Position numbers and translations under genes: made by a program. Of a stretch of DNA of 48,105 bases, positions 8,128 through 16,413 are shown piece after piece. The stretch comes from Methanobrevibacter sp. (GTDB lineage Archaea; Methanobacteriota; Methanobacteria; Methanobacteriales; Methanobacteriaceae), in contig NZ_JAUNXI010000013.1 in assembly GCF_030539875.1 (NCBI RefSeq), positions 1-48,105 on the forward strand, in the 5' to 3' direction. Every line of letters starts with the position of its first letter. Position 1 is the stretch's first letter. The notes below the pieces were generated by a model. That model did not search any database. It was not told the origin of the DNA and saw only the letters and a list, made by a program, of their open reading frames with translations.

Positions 8128-10833
8128 ATGCAAAACAAAGAGATTAAATTACACTTTAATCCTAATTTAACCTATCAAAAAAATGCGATAGACTCAACAG
8201 TTAATTTGTTTCAAGGTCAAGATGAATTATCCCATGTGAATATTATTTCTTCCGGACAAAGAAGCTTTGATTCTAAATTTAATTTAATCAGTGGTGTAGG
8301 TAATCAATTAAAATTAAAATCCCCTCAAATTCGTGAAAACTTATTAAATATTCAAAAACATAACAATTTGATAAGTAAAATAGATTTAACAAATAGGTTG
8401 GATGCTACAATACAAATGGAAACTGGTACGGGGAAAACTTATGTTTATTTAAGAACTATTTTAGAATTAAATAGAAAATATAATTTTAAAAAATTTATTA
8501 TTATTGTTCCAAGTATAGCTATTAGAGAAGGAGTATATAAAACATTAGAAAGCACTAAAGATCATTTTAGACGTTTATTTGAGAATGTCAACTATGATTA
8601 TTTTATTTATGACAGTAAGAATCTGTCAAAGATTTTTGAGTTTTATAATAAAGATAATATTCAAATAATGATAATTAATATTTCTGCATTCAATAGGGAT
8701 TTTGATGATGAAACAAAGACAAATATTATATATAAACCTCATGATGATTTAAACGGTAAAAGACCAATTGATTTAATAAAAGCAACTAAACCTTTAGTTA
8801 TTATTGATGAACCTCAATCTACAGCCAGTGGTAAACAAAGTAAAAAAGCAATTAATTATTTGGAACCTTTATGTACTTTACAATATTCTGCTACACCAAA
8901 AGATAATAAAAATCTAATTTATAAATTAGATGCAATTGATGCTTTTCAATTAAATTTAGTTAAAAAAATAGAAGTGATGGATGTTAATCCAAATAATGAA
9001 GATATTGATGATTTAAATATTAAAAGAGTTCAAATTAGACAAACAATTAAAAAACATTTAGATAAAGAAAAAGAATTAAATAAAAAAGGAATAAAGGTTT
9101 TAAGTTTATTTTTCATTGATAAAGTTGATAAATATAGAATTTTTCAAGATAAAAAAAATAAAAATGACTATATTAATGGAATTTATGCAGATATATTCGA
9201 AGAAGAATATTTAAAACTAATCTCGGACCCTTATTATCAAGATTTAAAACAAGAATATTTGGATGTTAATAATGTTAAAAAATTTCATCAAGGATATTTT
9301 TCCGAAGATGGTAATGGGTTATATGTCGATACTAATGGAAAAGGTCAAAAGGATATCACTACTTATGATTTAATAATGAAATCTAAAGGAGAAATTTTAA
9401 ATTTAGACCACCCATTGCGTTTTATTTTTTCACATACTACATTAAAAGAAGGATGGGATAATCCAAATGTATTCCAAATATGTACTTTAAATCCTACAAA
9501 ATCAGATTTGAAAAAACATCAAGAAATAGGTCGTGGGCTTCGTTTATGTGTAAATCAAAATGGGGAAAGAGTTCATGATGAAAATATAAATATATTGACC
9601 ATTATGGCTAATGAAAGTTATTCTTCATTTGCTAAAGCATTACAAGATGATTTAATGAAAGAAGGATATGAATTAGGTGTTATTAAAGAAAATTCCTTTG
9701 TTGGATTAAGCTATGAAGATTATGAGGGCAATAAATATTCTTTAAATTATGATCAATCAAAAAAGATTTTTGAATTTTTCAAAGAAAAAAACTACATTGA
9801 TGAAAATGGTGAATTGGAAAATGAATTAAAATATTCTTTAGAGCATAATGAACTTATTGAGATACCGGTAGAATTTATGGACTTTTATGATGAAATCTAT
9901 GATGTATTATTAAAATATTCAGTGAGTTTTGTCAAAGATGCAAATGAGCGCAGAGAAATAAAAATTAATGATGATATATTTAATCTTAAAGAATTTGATG
10001 AACTTTGGGATAAAATCAAATATAAAACATTTTATAGTGTTAAAATAAATACTGAAGAGTTAATAGATTTATGTTGTGAAGAAATGCAATCTTTAAATAA
10101 TATTAAGTCTCTTGTTGAAGTAACAAACAGTAAATTAGATATGGGTTATTTTGGAGTTACTTTTGATAATATTGAAAGAGAATCAATTGTTATAGAGCCG
10201 AATTATGATAATTTGCCAAATATTCTCGATGTTCTTCAGAAGAACACTGATGTTACTAGAGACACTATTGCTAAAATTTTAAAAAAGAGTGGAACGTTAA
10301 ATATTTTCATTGAAAATCCTGAAGAGTATATTAAGAGAGCCACTAAAATTATCAATTCAGTAATGAGAAAATTGAAAATTAAAGATATTGTTTATAGTAA
10401 AACAGAAAAGTATTATGACAAAAATTTGTTTAAACAAAAGAAAATTTATACGTATACTAGCCAAGCTATTTCAATGGAGGATAAAAAATCATTATATGAT
10501 TATCTTCTTTATGATTCTGGTGGTGAAGTAAAATTTGCAAATAAATTAGAAATTGATAATCGAATAAAATTCTATGCAAAATTACCTAATTGGTATAAAT
10601 TAGACACTCCTTTCGGCACATATAATCCTGATTGGTCTATTTGTGTGCAAAAAGATGCTGAAAATTCATATTTTGTCATTGAAACTAAGTCGAATGTGGA
10701 TTGTGATAAATTACGTGGGGAAGAGTGTTATAAAATTGACTGTGCCAAAAAACATTTTAAAGAATTAGAAGTTGATTATTATCCTGTTGATAATTTTGAA
10801 ACATTTGAAGAGATTTTTAATTCAAAAGAATAA
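8128..10833 (+). CDS. res: Type III restriction enzyme Res subunit (helicase-nuclease)
   Basis: The 901-residue protein starts 12 bases after mod behind a strong GGAGGAGG. Res supplies ATP-driven translocation and DNA cleavage for the type III complex with Mod. Helicase motifs are intact: Walker A METGTGKT (residues 97-104), DEPQ (227-230), SATP (254-257) and QEIGRGLRL. The C-terminal PD-(D/E)xK nuclease is also intact, with NPDW (Asp835) and ETK (Glu852, Lys854). The length is usual for the family. An apparently complete nuclease beside a Mod that has lost its SAM glycines is odd, because an unprotected genome would be at risk. Confidence 0.93.
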   Translation: MQNKEIKLHFNPNLTYQKNAIDSTVNLFQGQDELSHVNIISSGQRSFDSKFNLISGVGNQLKLKSPQIRENLLNIQKHNNLISKIDLTNRLDATIQMETGTGKTYVYLRTILELNRKYNFKKFIIIVPSIAIREGVYKTLESTKDHFRRLFENVNYDYFIYDSKNLSKIFEFYNKDNIQIMIINISAFNRDFDDETKTNIIYKPHDDLNGKRPIDLIKATKPLVIIDEPQSTASGKQSKKAINYLEPLCTLQYSATPKDNKNLIYKLDAIDAFQLNLVKKIEVMDVNPNNEDIDDLNIKRVQIRQTIKKHLDKEKELNKKGIKVLSLFFIDKVDKYRIFQDKKNKNDYINGIYADIFEEEYLKLISDPYYQDLKQEYLDVNNVKKFHQGYFSEDGNGLYVDTNGKGQKDITTYDLIMKSKGEILNLDHPLRFIFSHTTLKEGWDNPNVFQICTLNPTKSDLKKHQEIGRGLRLCVNQNGERVHDENINILTIMANESYSSFAKALQDDLMKEGYELGVIKENSFVGLSYEDYEGNKYSLNYDQSKKIFEFFKEKNYIDENGELENELKYSLEHNELIEIPVEFMDFYDEIYDVLLKYSVSFVKDANERREIKINDDIFNLKEFDELWDKIKYKTFYSVKINTEELIDLCCEEMQSLNNIKSLVEVTNSKLDMGYFGVTFDNIERESIVIEPNYDNLPNILDVLQKNTDVTRDTIAKILKKSGTLNIFIENPEEYIKRATKIINSVMRKLKIKDIVYSKTEKYYDKNLFKQKKIYTYTSQAISMEDKKSLYDYLLYDSGGEVKFANKLEIDNRIKFYAKLPNWYKLDTPFGTYNPDWSICVQKDAENSYFVIETKSNVDCDKLRGEECYKIDCAKKHFKELEVDYYPVDNFETFEEIFNSKE

Positions 10834-10880
10834 AACAATTATTCTTAAAGTTGTGATGTTGAAAGTATAATAATTGATAC

Positions 10881-10906
10881 TTTTATATAAAAGTAATAAT
10901 AAAATA
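10881..10906 (+). promoter_or_regulatory. Promoter and operator-like motif of first small paralogue
   Basis: The TATA-like TTTTATATAA (10881-10890) runs into TAAAAGTAATAATAAAAT. The same TAAAAG(G)TAATAATAAAAT word recurs in the promoter of the second small gene, which suggests shared control by one DNA-binding protein. Confidence 0.5.
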
Positions 10907-10940
10907 TTATATTAATTATTATATACAGGTTGTAATACGT

Positions 10941-11138
10941 ATGGCCAATATAAATAATACCTCATCCTATATGGATGAAGACAAAAAGCAAATTATCAAA
11001 GAGTCTAATTATACCTATAGAGATGCTCTTGAAGTTTCAGCTTTTCTTATTGAAACCGGAAGGTTCGAAAGATTCTACAAAGAAATGCAAATTGCAGACC
11101 TCCAAAAAGAACTTGATCAAATGGATAAAGAAGAGTAA
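10941..11138 (+). CDS. Small acidic protein, paralogue of the next gene
   Basis: The 65-residue product is charged and has no membrane segment. Its central part, ESNYTYRDALEVSAFLIETG, matches DSTFTHKDAYELGAKLIAMG in the neighbouring 82-residue protein, so the two are paralogues. That conservation is why I prefer this frame over an overlapping frame at 10975-11172. Position just before the terminase genes suggests a role in packaging or its regulation, but I do not recognise the family. It could be a small DNA-binding or antitoxin-like protein. It has its own promoter, and the ribosome site is weak. Confidence 0.6.
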   Translation: MANINNTSSYMDEDKKQIIKESNYTYRDALEVSAFLIETGRFERFYKEMQIADLQKELDQMDKEE

Positions 11139-11198
11139 TAAATACTTCAAAAAATATATCTCCAGGATATAACTCTTAACAAAAACTATTTTTGATTG

Positions 11199-11232
11199 TA
11201 AAAGGTAATAATAAAATTTATTATTACTTTTA
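11199..11232. promoter_or_regulatory. Near-perfect 34-bp palindrome before second paralogue
   Basis: TAAAAGGTAATAATAAA (11199-11215) is mirrored by TTTATTATTACTTTTA (11217-11232) with one extra G in the left arm. It lies upstream of the TATA box at 11253-11263 and shares its left arm with the promoter at 10881. It is a good candidate operator for a dimeric repressor or activator. Confidence 0.5.
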
Positions 11233-11252
11233 TATTTTTTACATAATATAAT

Positions 11253-11263
11253 TTTATATATAA
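11253..11263 (+). promoter_or_regulatory. TATA box giving a probably leaderless mRNA
   Basis: TTTATATATAA is centred about 27 bases before the ATG at 11285. Archaeal transcription would therefore begin at or within a few bases of the start codon. No ribosome binding site is visible, consistent with a leaderless message. Confidence 0.45.
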
Positions 11264-11284
11264 TATATAATAAAATTATATATT

Positions 11285-11533
11285 ATGTTACCTGAAAAAA
11301 CCAATATTAGTGCAAGAGTGGAAATAACTCTCAAAAAAATTGTTGAAGACTCAACCTTCACCCACAAGGACGCATATGAACTTGGAGCAAAACTAATAGC
11401 TATGGGAAATGCAGAAGACACTTTAGCATTAATAAACACCAATCCTGATTTTGAAAGAATCATCAAGCAAACAGAATACCGATTGATTGAAGCAAGGAAA
11501 AAAGAACTGGAAAGAGAATTAAGAGATTTATAG
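11285..11533 (+). CDS. Small charged protein, second paralogue
   Basis: The 82-residue protein has the same DxTFTHKDAYELGAKLIAMG core as the preceding small gene, followed by a C-terminal helix very rich in Glu, Lys and Arg (EARKKELERELRDL) that may form a coiled coil. It ends 13 bases before the terminase small-subunit gene and is probably cotranscribed with it. Its function is unknown; a packaging-associated or regulatory role is inferred only from position. The promoter predicts a leaderless message. Confidence 0.6.
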   Translation: MLPEKTNISARVEITLKKIVEDSTFTHKDAYELGAKLIAMGNAEDTLALINTNPDFERIIKQTEYRLIEARKKELERELRDL

Positions 11534-11546
11534 GAGTACCATCACT

Positions 11547-12356
11547 ATGGGTCGAGGAAATTCAGACATCATATATTTTCTAGAACAACACGAACAGGAA
11601 ATAATAAACTGCTGCAGAAAAGGAATGAGCAACAACGAAGTCAGAGAACTTCTAAAAACAAAATATGAAAGAGATGTAGCAGACATTACATACAGGAAAT
11701 TCAAAGCAAATCTAAATCTGACTAAAAATGATTTTCTTGAAACATTATTAGATGAAATAATAGCTATGAAAACATCTGGAGCAACAGATGAAAGCGTCAG
11801 AAGATGGCTGGCAGAAGAACATGAATTCGAAGTAAGCAGAGCATCATTTTCAAGATTCAAAAAGAAATATAATTTAACAGACAAAGACAAAGACCCAAGA
11901 GCAAGAGATAAAGAAGCATTAACAAAGAGAGCCATTAGCCAAAAGCAAATAACAGACAATAATGTTCATCAAGACAATATTGACATAGCTATTGATACAA
12001 TCCTTCAGCAACAGGTCACAGACATTAAAACAGGCCTTGACAATCTTGACAAGATAACTAAAAATGCTGTAGACATTGAAATCGACTTTGCAAAAATAGA
12101 TCAGGAAATAAGACACATCGCCAATGAAAAAAGTCTACCGAGATATTTACTCGATATAGCTGAATTAAAAGTCAAATATTTAGAATTATCTGTAAGAGCA
12201 TTTGAAGCTAAAAACAAACTATTCAAAGATGAAATGGATAGGCTATTTAAAAACAGAGTTCTTGAACTAGAAGATAAGAAAATAGAGCTTTCACAAAAAG
12301 ACATTATGAATGAGATAGAAGTTCTTGCAAAACAAATAGATGATAACAATGTATGA
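11547..12356 (+). CDS. Terminase small subunit-like DNA-binding protein
   Basis: The 269-residue protein lies directly upstream of the large terminase and overlaps it by 17 bases, the standard place for TerS. Its N-terminal 115 residues hold two tandem helix-turn-helix-like repeats, each shaped like ...EVRELLKTKYERDVADITYRKFK and ...SVRRWLAEEHEFEVSRASFSRFK. The C-terminal half is a long charged helical region. TerS proteins recognise the packaging site and recruit TerL. GGAGT precedes the ATG. Assignment as TerS rests on context and DNA-binding architecture, not on a recognised family motif; another packaging-linked regulator is possible. Confidence 0.6.
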   Translation: MGRGNSDIIYFLEQHEQEIINCCRKGMSNNEVRELLKTKYERDVADITYRKFKANLNLTKNDFLETLLDEIIAMKTSGATDESVRRWLAEEHEFEVSRASFSRFKKKYNLTDKDKDPRARDKEALTKRAISQKQITDNNVHQDNIDIAIDTILQQQVTDIKTGLDNLDKITKNAVDIEIDFAKIDQEIRHIANEKSLPRYLLDIAELKVKYLELSVRAFEAKNKLFKDEMDRLFKNRVLELEDKKIELSQKDIMNEIEVLAKQIDDNNV

Positions 12357-13758
12357 TGAAAACGGCAAATTCTATTTAGATGCTAAAGATAAAGCTATTC
12401 TTCAGAAATGTGTATATGAAAACCCATATATACCATTCAATCCATTTCCAAAGCAAGCAGAAATGATTTTAGCTACTGAAAAGGAAGTGTTGATTGGTGG
12501 AGCTGCAGGAGGTTCCAAATCAACCAGCTTGTTAATGAGAGCATTATTTTATGTTCAGGACGATGTTAATGAATACCATGCATTAATCTTGAGACGTACT
12601 TTATCTGACTTGAAGCGTAAAGGAGCTTTAATTCATAAGGCTAGCCAATGGTTAAATCGAAAGGAAATTCAAAATAATCCAAGCATCAAACCAAAGTGGG
12701 ATGGAACAGAACATTCATGGACATTTCCAAACGGCAATTCACTAACTTTTGGATATTTAAGAAACATTAATGACTTAGATACGTATCAGGGTTCAGAATA
12801 CCAGTTCATTGGTATTGATGAGTTAACACAATTGGAAAGATTCAAATATATCTATATGCGCTCAAGAGTAAGGAAAACAAAAGACAATAAACTTCCGACA
12901 CAGTTAATGTGCTCAAGTAATCCCGGTAAGCGTGGAAACAAATGGGTACGTGAAAGATTCATTGAAAAAATAGATACTGACATCCAAGATAAAGACCAAA
13001 TAAGATTCATCAGCTCCAGTTATTTAGATAATATTTATTTGGACAGAAAAGACTATGAAGAATACCTAATGGGACTTGATAGAGTTACAAGGGAACAGTT
13101 AATGAACGGTAACTGGTATGCTTCAGTTAAAGGTCAGCTATTTGATGAATCAGACTTCCACATAATCTCTCATGATGAATACATGAAAATACCAATCGTT
13201 AGAGTTATCAGGTATTGGGATCTTGCTGCAACTGAAGTATTAAACGATGATAAACTTAAATGTAGTGATCCGGATTTTACTGCAGGAGTTCTGCTGGCTA
13301 AAGATCTAAACGGTAACATTTACATTTTGGATTCATATGAATTTCAGCTTGAGTCACGAAACTTGATTAATGAAATTATCAACACTGCAGCACGTGACAA
13401 GTCAGATGTACAGTATATTGAACTCGATGGAAGCACCGGTAAAAACTTCGGATTATTAATTATTGATGAGTTAACAAGAAGAGGATTCACTACAGGTACT
13501 GGTAACTCAAGAGAGAATAAAGTAGACCGTGCAAGAAGAGTTTCATCAGATATTCAATTGAATGGAATCTACCTTGTTGGAAAGGATAGAACAGGGTTTA
13601 CGAAAAAATGGGCCATGGAATTTTTAGAAAAAATTACAGCTTATCCAAATGAAGCTATTCACGATGATTGTGTTGTGGCATTTACGGGTGGTTATGAAAA
13701 AATAGCTAATGAAAGTCAAACTAAAAGAGTTAATGTGGATAAATGGTACTCCTCATGA
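12340..13758 (+). CDS. terL: Terminase large subunit (TerL)
   Basis: The 472-residue protein has the phage packaging motor layout. An N-terminal ATPase has Walker A GGAAGGSKST (residues 53-62) and Walker B FIGIDE (156-161), with the coupling segment CSSNPG near 191. A C-terminal RNase H-like nuclease begins at RYWDLAAT (Asp294) and ends at HDDCVVAF. All motifs are intact and the length is normal. TerL cuts concatemeric viral DNA and pumps it into a prohead. The start overlaps the end of the terS-like gene. The gene that normally follows, portal, is missing. Confidence 0.9.
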   Translation: MITMYDENGKFYLDAKDKAILQKCVYENPYIPFNPFPKQAEMILATEKEVLIGGAAGGSKSTSLLMRALFYVQDDVNEYHALILRRTLSDLKRKGALIHKASQWLNRKEIQNNPSIKPKWDGTEHSWTFPNGNSLTFGYLRNINDLDTYQGSEYQFIGIDELTQLERFKYIYMRSRVRKTKDNKLPTQLMCSSNPGKRGNKWVRERFIEKIDTDIQDKDQIRFISSSYLDNIYLDRKDYEEYLMGLDRVTREQLMNGNWYASVKGQLFDESDFHIISHDEYMKIPIVRVIRYWDLAATEVLNDDKLKCSDPDFTAGVLLAKDLNGNIYILDSYEFQLESRNLINEIINTAARDKSDVQYIELDGSTGKNFGLLIIDELTRRGFTTGTGNSRENKVDRARRVSSDIQLNGIYLVGKDRTGFTKKWAMEFLEKITAYPNEAIHDDCVVAFTGGYEKIANESQTKRVNVDKWYSS

Positions 13759-14211
13759 TAATTTATTTTGAAGTAAATCTTTAACATAAAATGCGATTTA
13801 AACCAAAACATGATATATGAAACTTGAATAAATAGATTTATTGAAACTAAAAGATTTATAAATTTAGAATGGAAAAATTAGATGTTTTTAGAGTAATTGA
13901 AGTAAAATACTAGGAATTATCATTATTATCATGTTTTTTCTTAATCATAAAAAGTATAATATTTTATGATATCCATTATTTTTTTAAATTTTTCTAAATT
14001 CTGTTACTTAAATGATATCATAAATTTTTTTATTAACAGATAAGTTTATATGTGGCAGAAAATATATGTAATAAATAGCACTAGAACAACTTCCTTTTGT
14101 TTTAATGCCAGCGATGATAAAATGACAAAGAAGATTTATTTATTTAAGATGTAGAAAACCTTATATGATTGATTTAAAATATGAAAAATGATATAATGTG
14201 GAGAGAAACTT
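13759..14211. other. Spacer after terL where portal and capsid genes would be expected
   Basis: This 453-base stretch has no coding frame I can support. Two TATA-like sites are visible: GTTTATATG near 14045, preceded by GATAA, and CTTATATG near 14159, about 50 bases before the antitoxin start. The abrupt end of the virion module here makes it a candidate deletion or replacement junction. Confidence 0.5.
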
Positions 14212-14445
14212 ATGATGATTGCAAATACCAAAATATACAAAAATTTTCAAACTTCTATACCAAAAGAAGTAAGGGAAGCTTTTGATATTGATAATGATAC
14301 AATTGTGGAATGGGGTATAACTGATGATGGGCAACCAGAAGTTAACTTCAGAAACAAAGTCAAACTAAATGATATCATTGGTATTGTGAAAACGGAGGAA
14401 GTTACAAATAGTGTAGAACTGAAAAAAGAGGTTTATCGAAAATGA
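14212..14445 (+). CDS. AbrB/MazE-like antitoxin
   Basis: The 77-residue protein has the SpoVT/AbrB swapped-hairpin signature near its N-terminus (FQTSIPKEVREAFDIDNDT followed by IVEW). Such antitoxins bind their own promoter and neutralise the toxin with their C-terminal tail, here the charged VELKKEVYRK. GGAGAG precedes tandem ATG codons at 14212 and 14215. The gene overlaps the downstream PIN-domain gene by four bases (ATGA), typical for a toxin-antitoxin operon. The family call is confident. Confidence 0.82.
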   Translation: MMIANTKIYKNFQTSIPKEVREAFDIDNDTIVEWGITDDGQPEVNFRNKVKLNDIIGIVKTEEVTNSVELKKEVYRK

Positions 14446-14843
14446 GTAAATATTTCTTTGATAGTTCATTTATAATTGCATTAGCGTTAGATAATGATAG
14501 TAATAAAAGTAAAGCCTTAGAACTTACAGATTTATTATCTGAAGAATGTTACATTGGAGATAATGTAATAGAAGAAGTTGTAAATGTAGTTAACCTTAAA
14601 GGAGATTCTAATAAAGCAGAAACTTTGTATAACTTCATGATAGATAATTTTAAAATTATAAATGAACATGAGATACCTAATTACAATACAAAGACAATTA
14701 AAGTATTTAAAAAGTTCAATGGAAAATTAAGTTATACGGATTCAAGCATGATTGTAACTGTACTTGAGTACAATATTGATTTTCTTGTAACTTTTGACAA
14801 ACAATTCAAAAGAGAAGAACGAATAACTGTTGTGGGTATCTAA
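14442..14843 (+). CDS. PIN-domain toxin (VapC-like)
   Basis: The 133-residue protein starts YFFDSSFIIAL, the first acidic motif of PIN nucleases. It continues with NVIEEVVNVV, KLSYTDSSM and DFLVTFDKQF, which supply the remaining acidic residues of the metal site. VapC toxins cleave tRNA or rRNA and are held inactive by the cognate antitoxin, here encoded immediately upstream. The pair could stabilise the element in the host by post-segregational killing or act as an abortive defence. The precise target cannot be read from sequence. Confidence 0.85.
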   Translation: MSKYFFDSSFIIALALDNDSNKSKALELTDLLSEECYIGDNVIEEVVNVVNLKGDSNKAETLYNFMIDNFKIINEHEIPNYNTKTIKVFKKFNGKLSYTDSSMIVTVLEYNIDFLVTFDKQFKREERITVVGI

Positions 14844-14854
14844 AAACTATTTGG

Positions 14855-14885
14855 AGAATGTTAAATAACATTCTTCATCTTTTGA
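14855..14885 (+). terminator. Hairpin terminator after the toxin-antitoxin pair
   Basis: GAATGTTA and TAACATTC form a perfect stem with a two-base gap, 12 bases after the toxin stop codon, and are followed by a T-rich stretch. It would end the toxin-antitoxin transcript. Confidence 0.5.
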
Positions 14886-14897
14886 TAATATTAATAA

Positions 14898-15017
14898 AAT
14901 TATGATGGTCTGTATATTTCTAAAAGAGAATTTAGATTAGAAACTCAAGATGAAATAGAACAATTTAGTCAAGTAAAAAATTTTGAAAATGAAATAAAAA
15001 AACATTGGCATAATTAA
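14898..15017 (+). pseudogene. Probable C-terminal remnant of a decayed gene
   Basis: An open frame of 39 codons reads like protein (YDGLYISKREFRLETQDEI, then QVKNFENEIKKHWHN) but has no start codon and stops upstream. A second short open stretch follows in another frame and ends at the start of the DUF4062 gene. I read both as debris of an older cargo gene; chance cannot be excluded. Confidence 0.3.
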
Positions 15018-15111
15018 ACATTACCAAACAATTGAAGAATTTAGATATATGTTATTTATGGAATTATCTATTTGTATAAAAGGTGAATTTATAAAATCAA
15101 ATGGTGATTAA

Positions 15112-16197
15112 ATGGACAATATTATACGTGTTTTTATTGGAGCGCCAAGCGATGTTAACCCGGAAAGAGAAATAATCAAAAAAATTATTAATAATATGAA
15201 TAAATATTATCGAGGAACAGGATTTTCAAAATTTGATTTAATTGAACTCAAAAAGGATGTAAGATCAGATATTGGTTCAGGCTTAGAAGCACAAGAAGTA
15301 ATCGATGAAAATATTGGAGATTATGATTTATTTATAGGAATTTTATGGAAAAGATTCGGAACCCCTACCAAAACTCATGAATCAGGAACCCAACAAGAAT
15401 TTGAAAATGCTTTGAAAAATGGTAAGGAAGTAATGTTTTATTTTTCAAAATTGCCTGTAGCTCCCGATGAAATCGACCCTAAACAACTTGAAAAAATATT
15501 GAACTTCAAAAATGATATTTCAGATGAAGGGCTTTATTTTGAATATTCTTCACTAGATGAATTTGAAGAATTGATTGAAAATAACTTAAGAATATTAGCA
15601 ATAGAAAAAAATAATAAAGAACCTCAACCGACAAAAAAATTTGAAAAAGAAGAGAAAAGTGAAGAAAAATCAATGTTTGAGTTAATTGAGAGTACACTTA
15701 ATAATTTTAAGGAAGTTGAAAATGATTCTAAAGAATTATCTGCATTATTTAATAGTTTAAATGAAGACTTTGAAAATATTAATCCGCCGAAGGAAGACAA
15801 TATTCAATCTTATAAAATATATTCAAATTCTGTTGCAGATATTTTAAATGAATTATCCATTGAATTTAAAGATAAAAAAAATGATTTATTAACCCATTAT
15901 TCCGAGGGGATAAATGGTTTAATAGAATCATTAGAGTTATTTGGAGAATATATGGATGATAATACTAGACAAGACATGAAAAAATCAATTGAAGCACATA
16001 TTGAAGTATTAAACACCACTACTAAACAAATGCATGAAGTTATTGAAATATATGATAAAATTCCTCCAATGACTAATAAACTCATTAGAGCCAAAGGTAA
16101 ATTCATAAAGAATATTAAAGAGTTACAAAAAGATGTTAAGAATTTAAGAAGTTTACTTTATAAATCATTAATCGAACTAAATGATTCGAGTAAATAA
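15112..16197 (+). CDS. DUF4062 domain protein with coiled-coil C-terminus
   Basis: The 361-residue protein opens with IRVFIGAPSDVNPEREIIKK, and continues with DYDLFIGILWKRFGTPT and SGTQQEFENAL, the pattern of DUF4062, a TIR-like alpha/beta domain often found at the N-terminus of defence-type NTPases. Here no NTPase follows. From about residue 170 the chain is a long Glu/Lys/Asn-rich helical region that looks like coiled coil or a helical bundle. GGTGAT lies three bases before the ATG. It sits in the cargo block between the toxin pair and the zinc-ribbon gene. A role as a nucleotide-processing or signalling effector is inferred from domain type only. Confidence 0.72.
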   Translation: MDNIIRVFIGAPSDVNPEREIIKKIINNMNKYYRGTGFSKFDLIELKKDVRSDIGSGLEAQEVIDENIGDYDLFIGILWKRFGTPTKTHESGTQQEFENALKNGKEVMFYFSKLPVAPDEIDPKQLEKILNFKNDISDEGLYFEYSSLDEFEELIENNLRILAIEKNNKEPQPTKKFEKEEKSEEKSMFELIESTLNNFKEVENDSKELSALFNSLNEDFENINPPKEDNIQSYKIYSNSVADILNELSIEFKDKKNDLLTHYSEGINGLIESLELFGEYMDDNTRQDMKKSIEAHIEVLNTTTKQMHEVIEIYDKIPPMTNKLIRAKGKFIKNIKELQKDVKNLRSLLYKSLIELNDSSK

Positions 16198-16220
16198 CTA
16201 AATTTTATCTTTACGATACA

Positions 16221-16352
16221 ATGATTTCTAAAATCAAAAAAAGAATTGATAAAAATCAATATCTAAAAATTGACAATATAAAAATATATTTTTCATTTAA
16301 AACAATTATTGTTCAAGAGAATAATATTAATATTCTTAATTCAATTAAATGA
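16221..16352 (+). CDS. Small hypothetical protein, possibly truncated
   Basis: A 43-codon frame encodes a Lys/Ile-rich peptide with the stretch YLKIDNIKIYFSFKTIIVQE. This resembles a beta-hairpin segment of larger phage-type small proteins that I remember only loosely. No clear ribosome site is visible. It may be the start of a truncated gene. Confidence 0.25.
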   Translation: MISKIKKRIDKNQYLKIDNIKIYFSFKTIIVQENNINILNSIK

Positions 16353-16413
16353 AGTTTTCAATATCAGAAAATCCTTTTCAGAGCATTGAAAATAATTAAC
16401 TAAAAGGTGTTAT

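Noticed and set aside
10975-11172. Alternative overlapping gene for a Lys/Ser-rich peptide
   Set aside because: The overlapping frame at 10941 is conserved in the paralogue at 11285; this one is a shadow.
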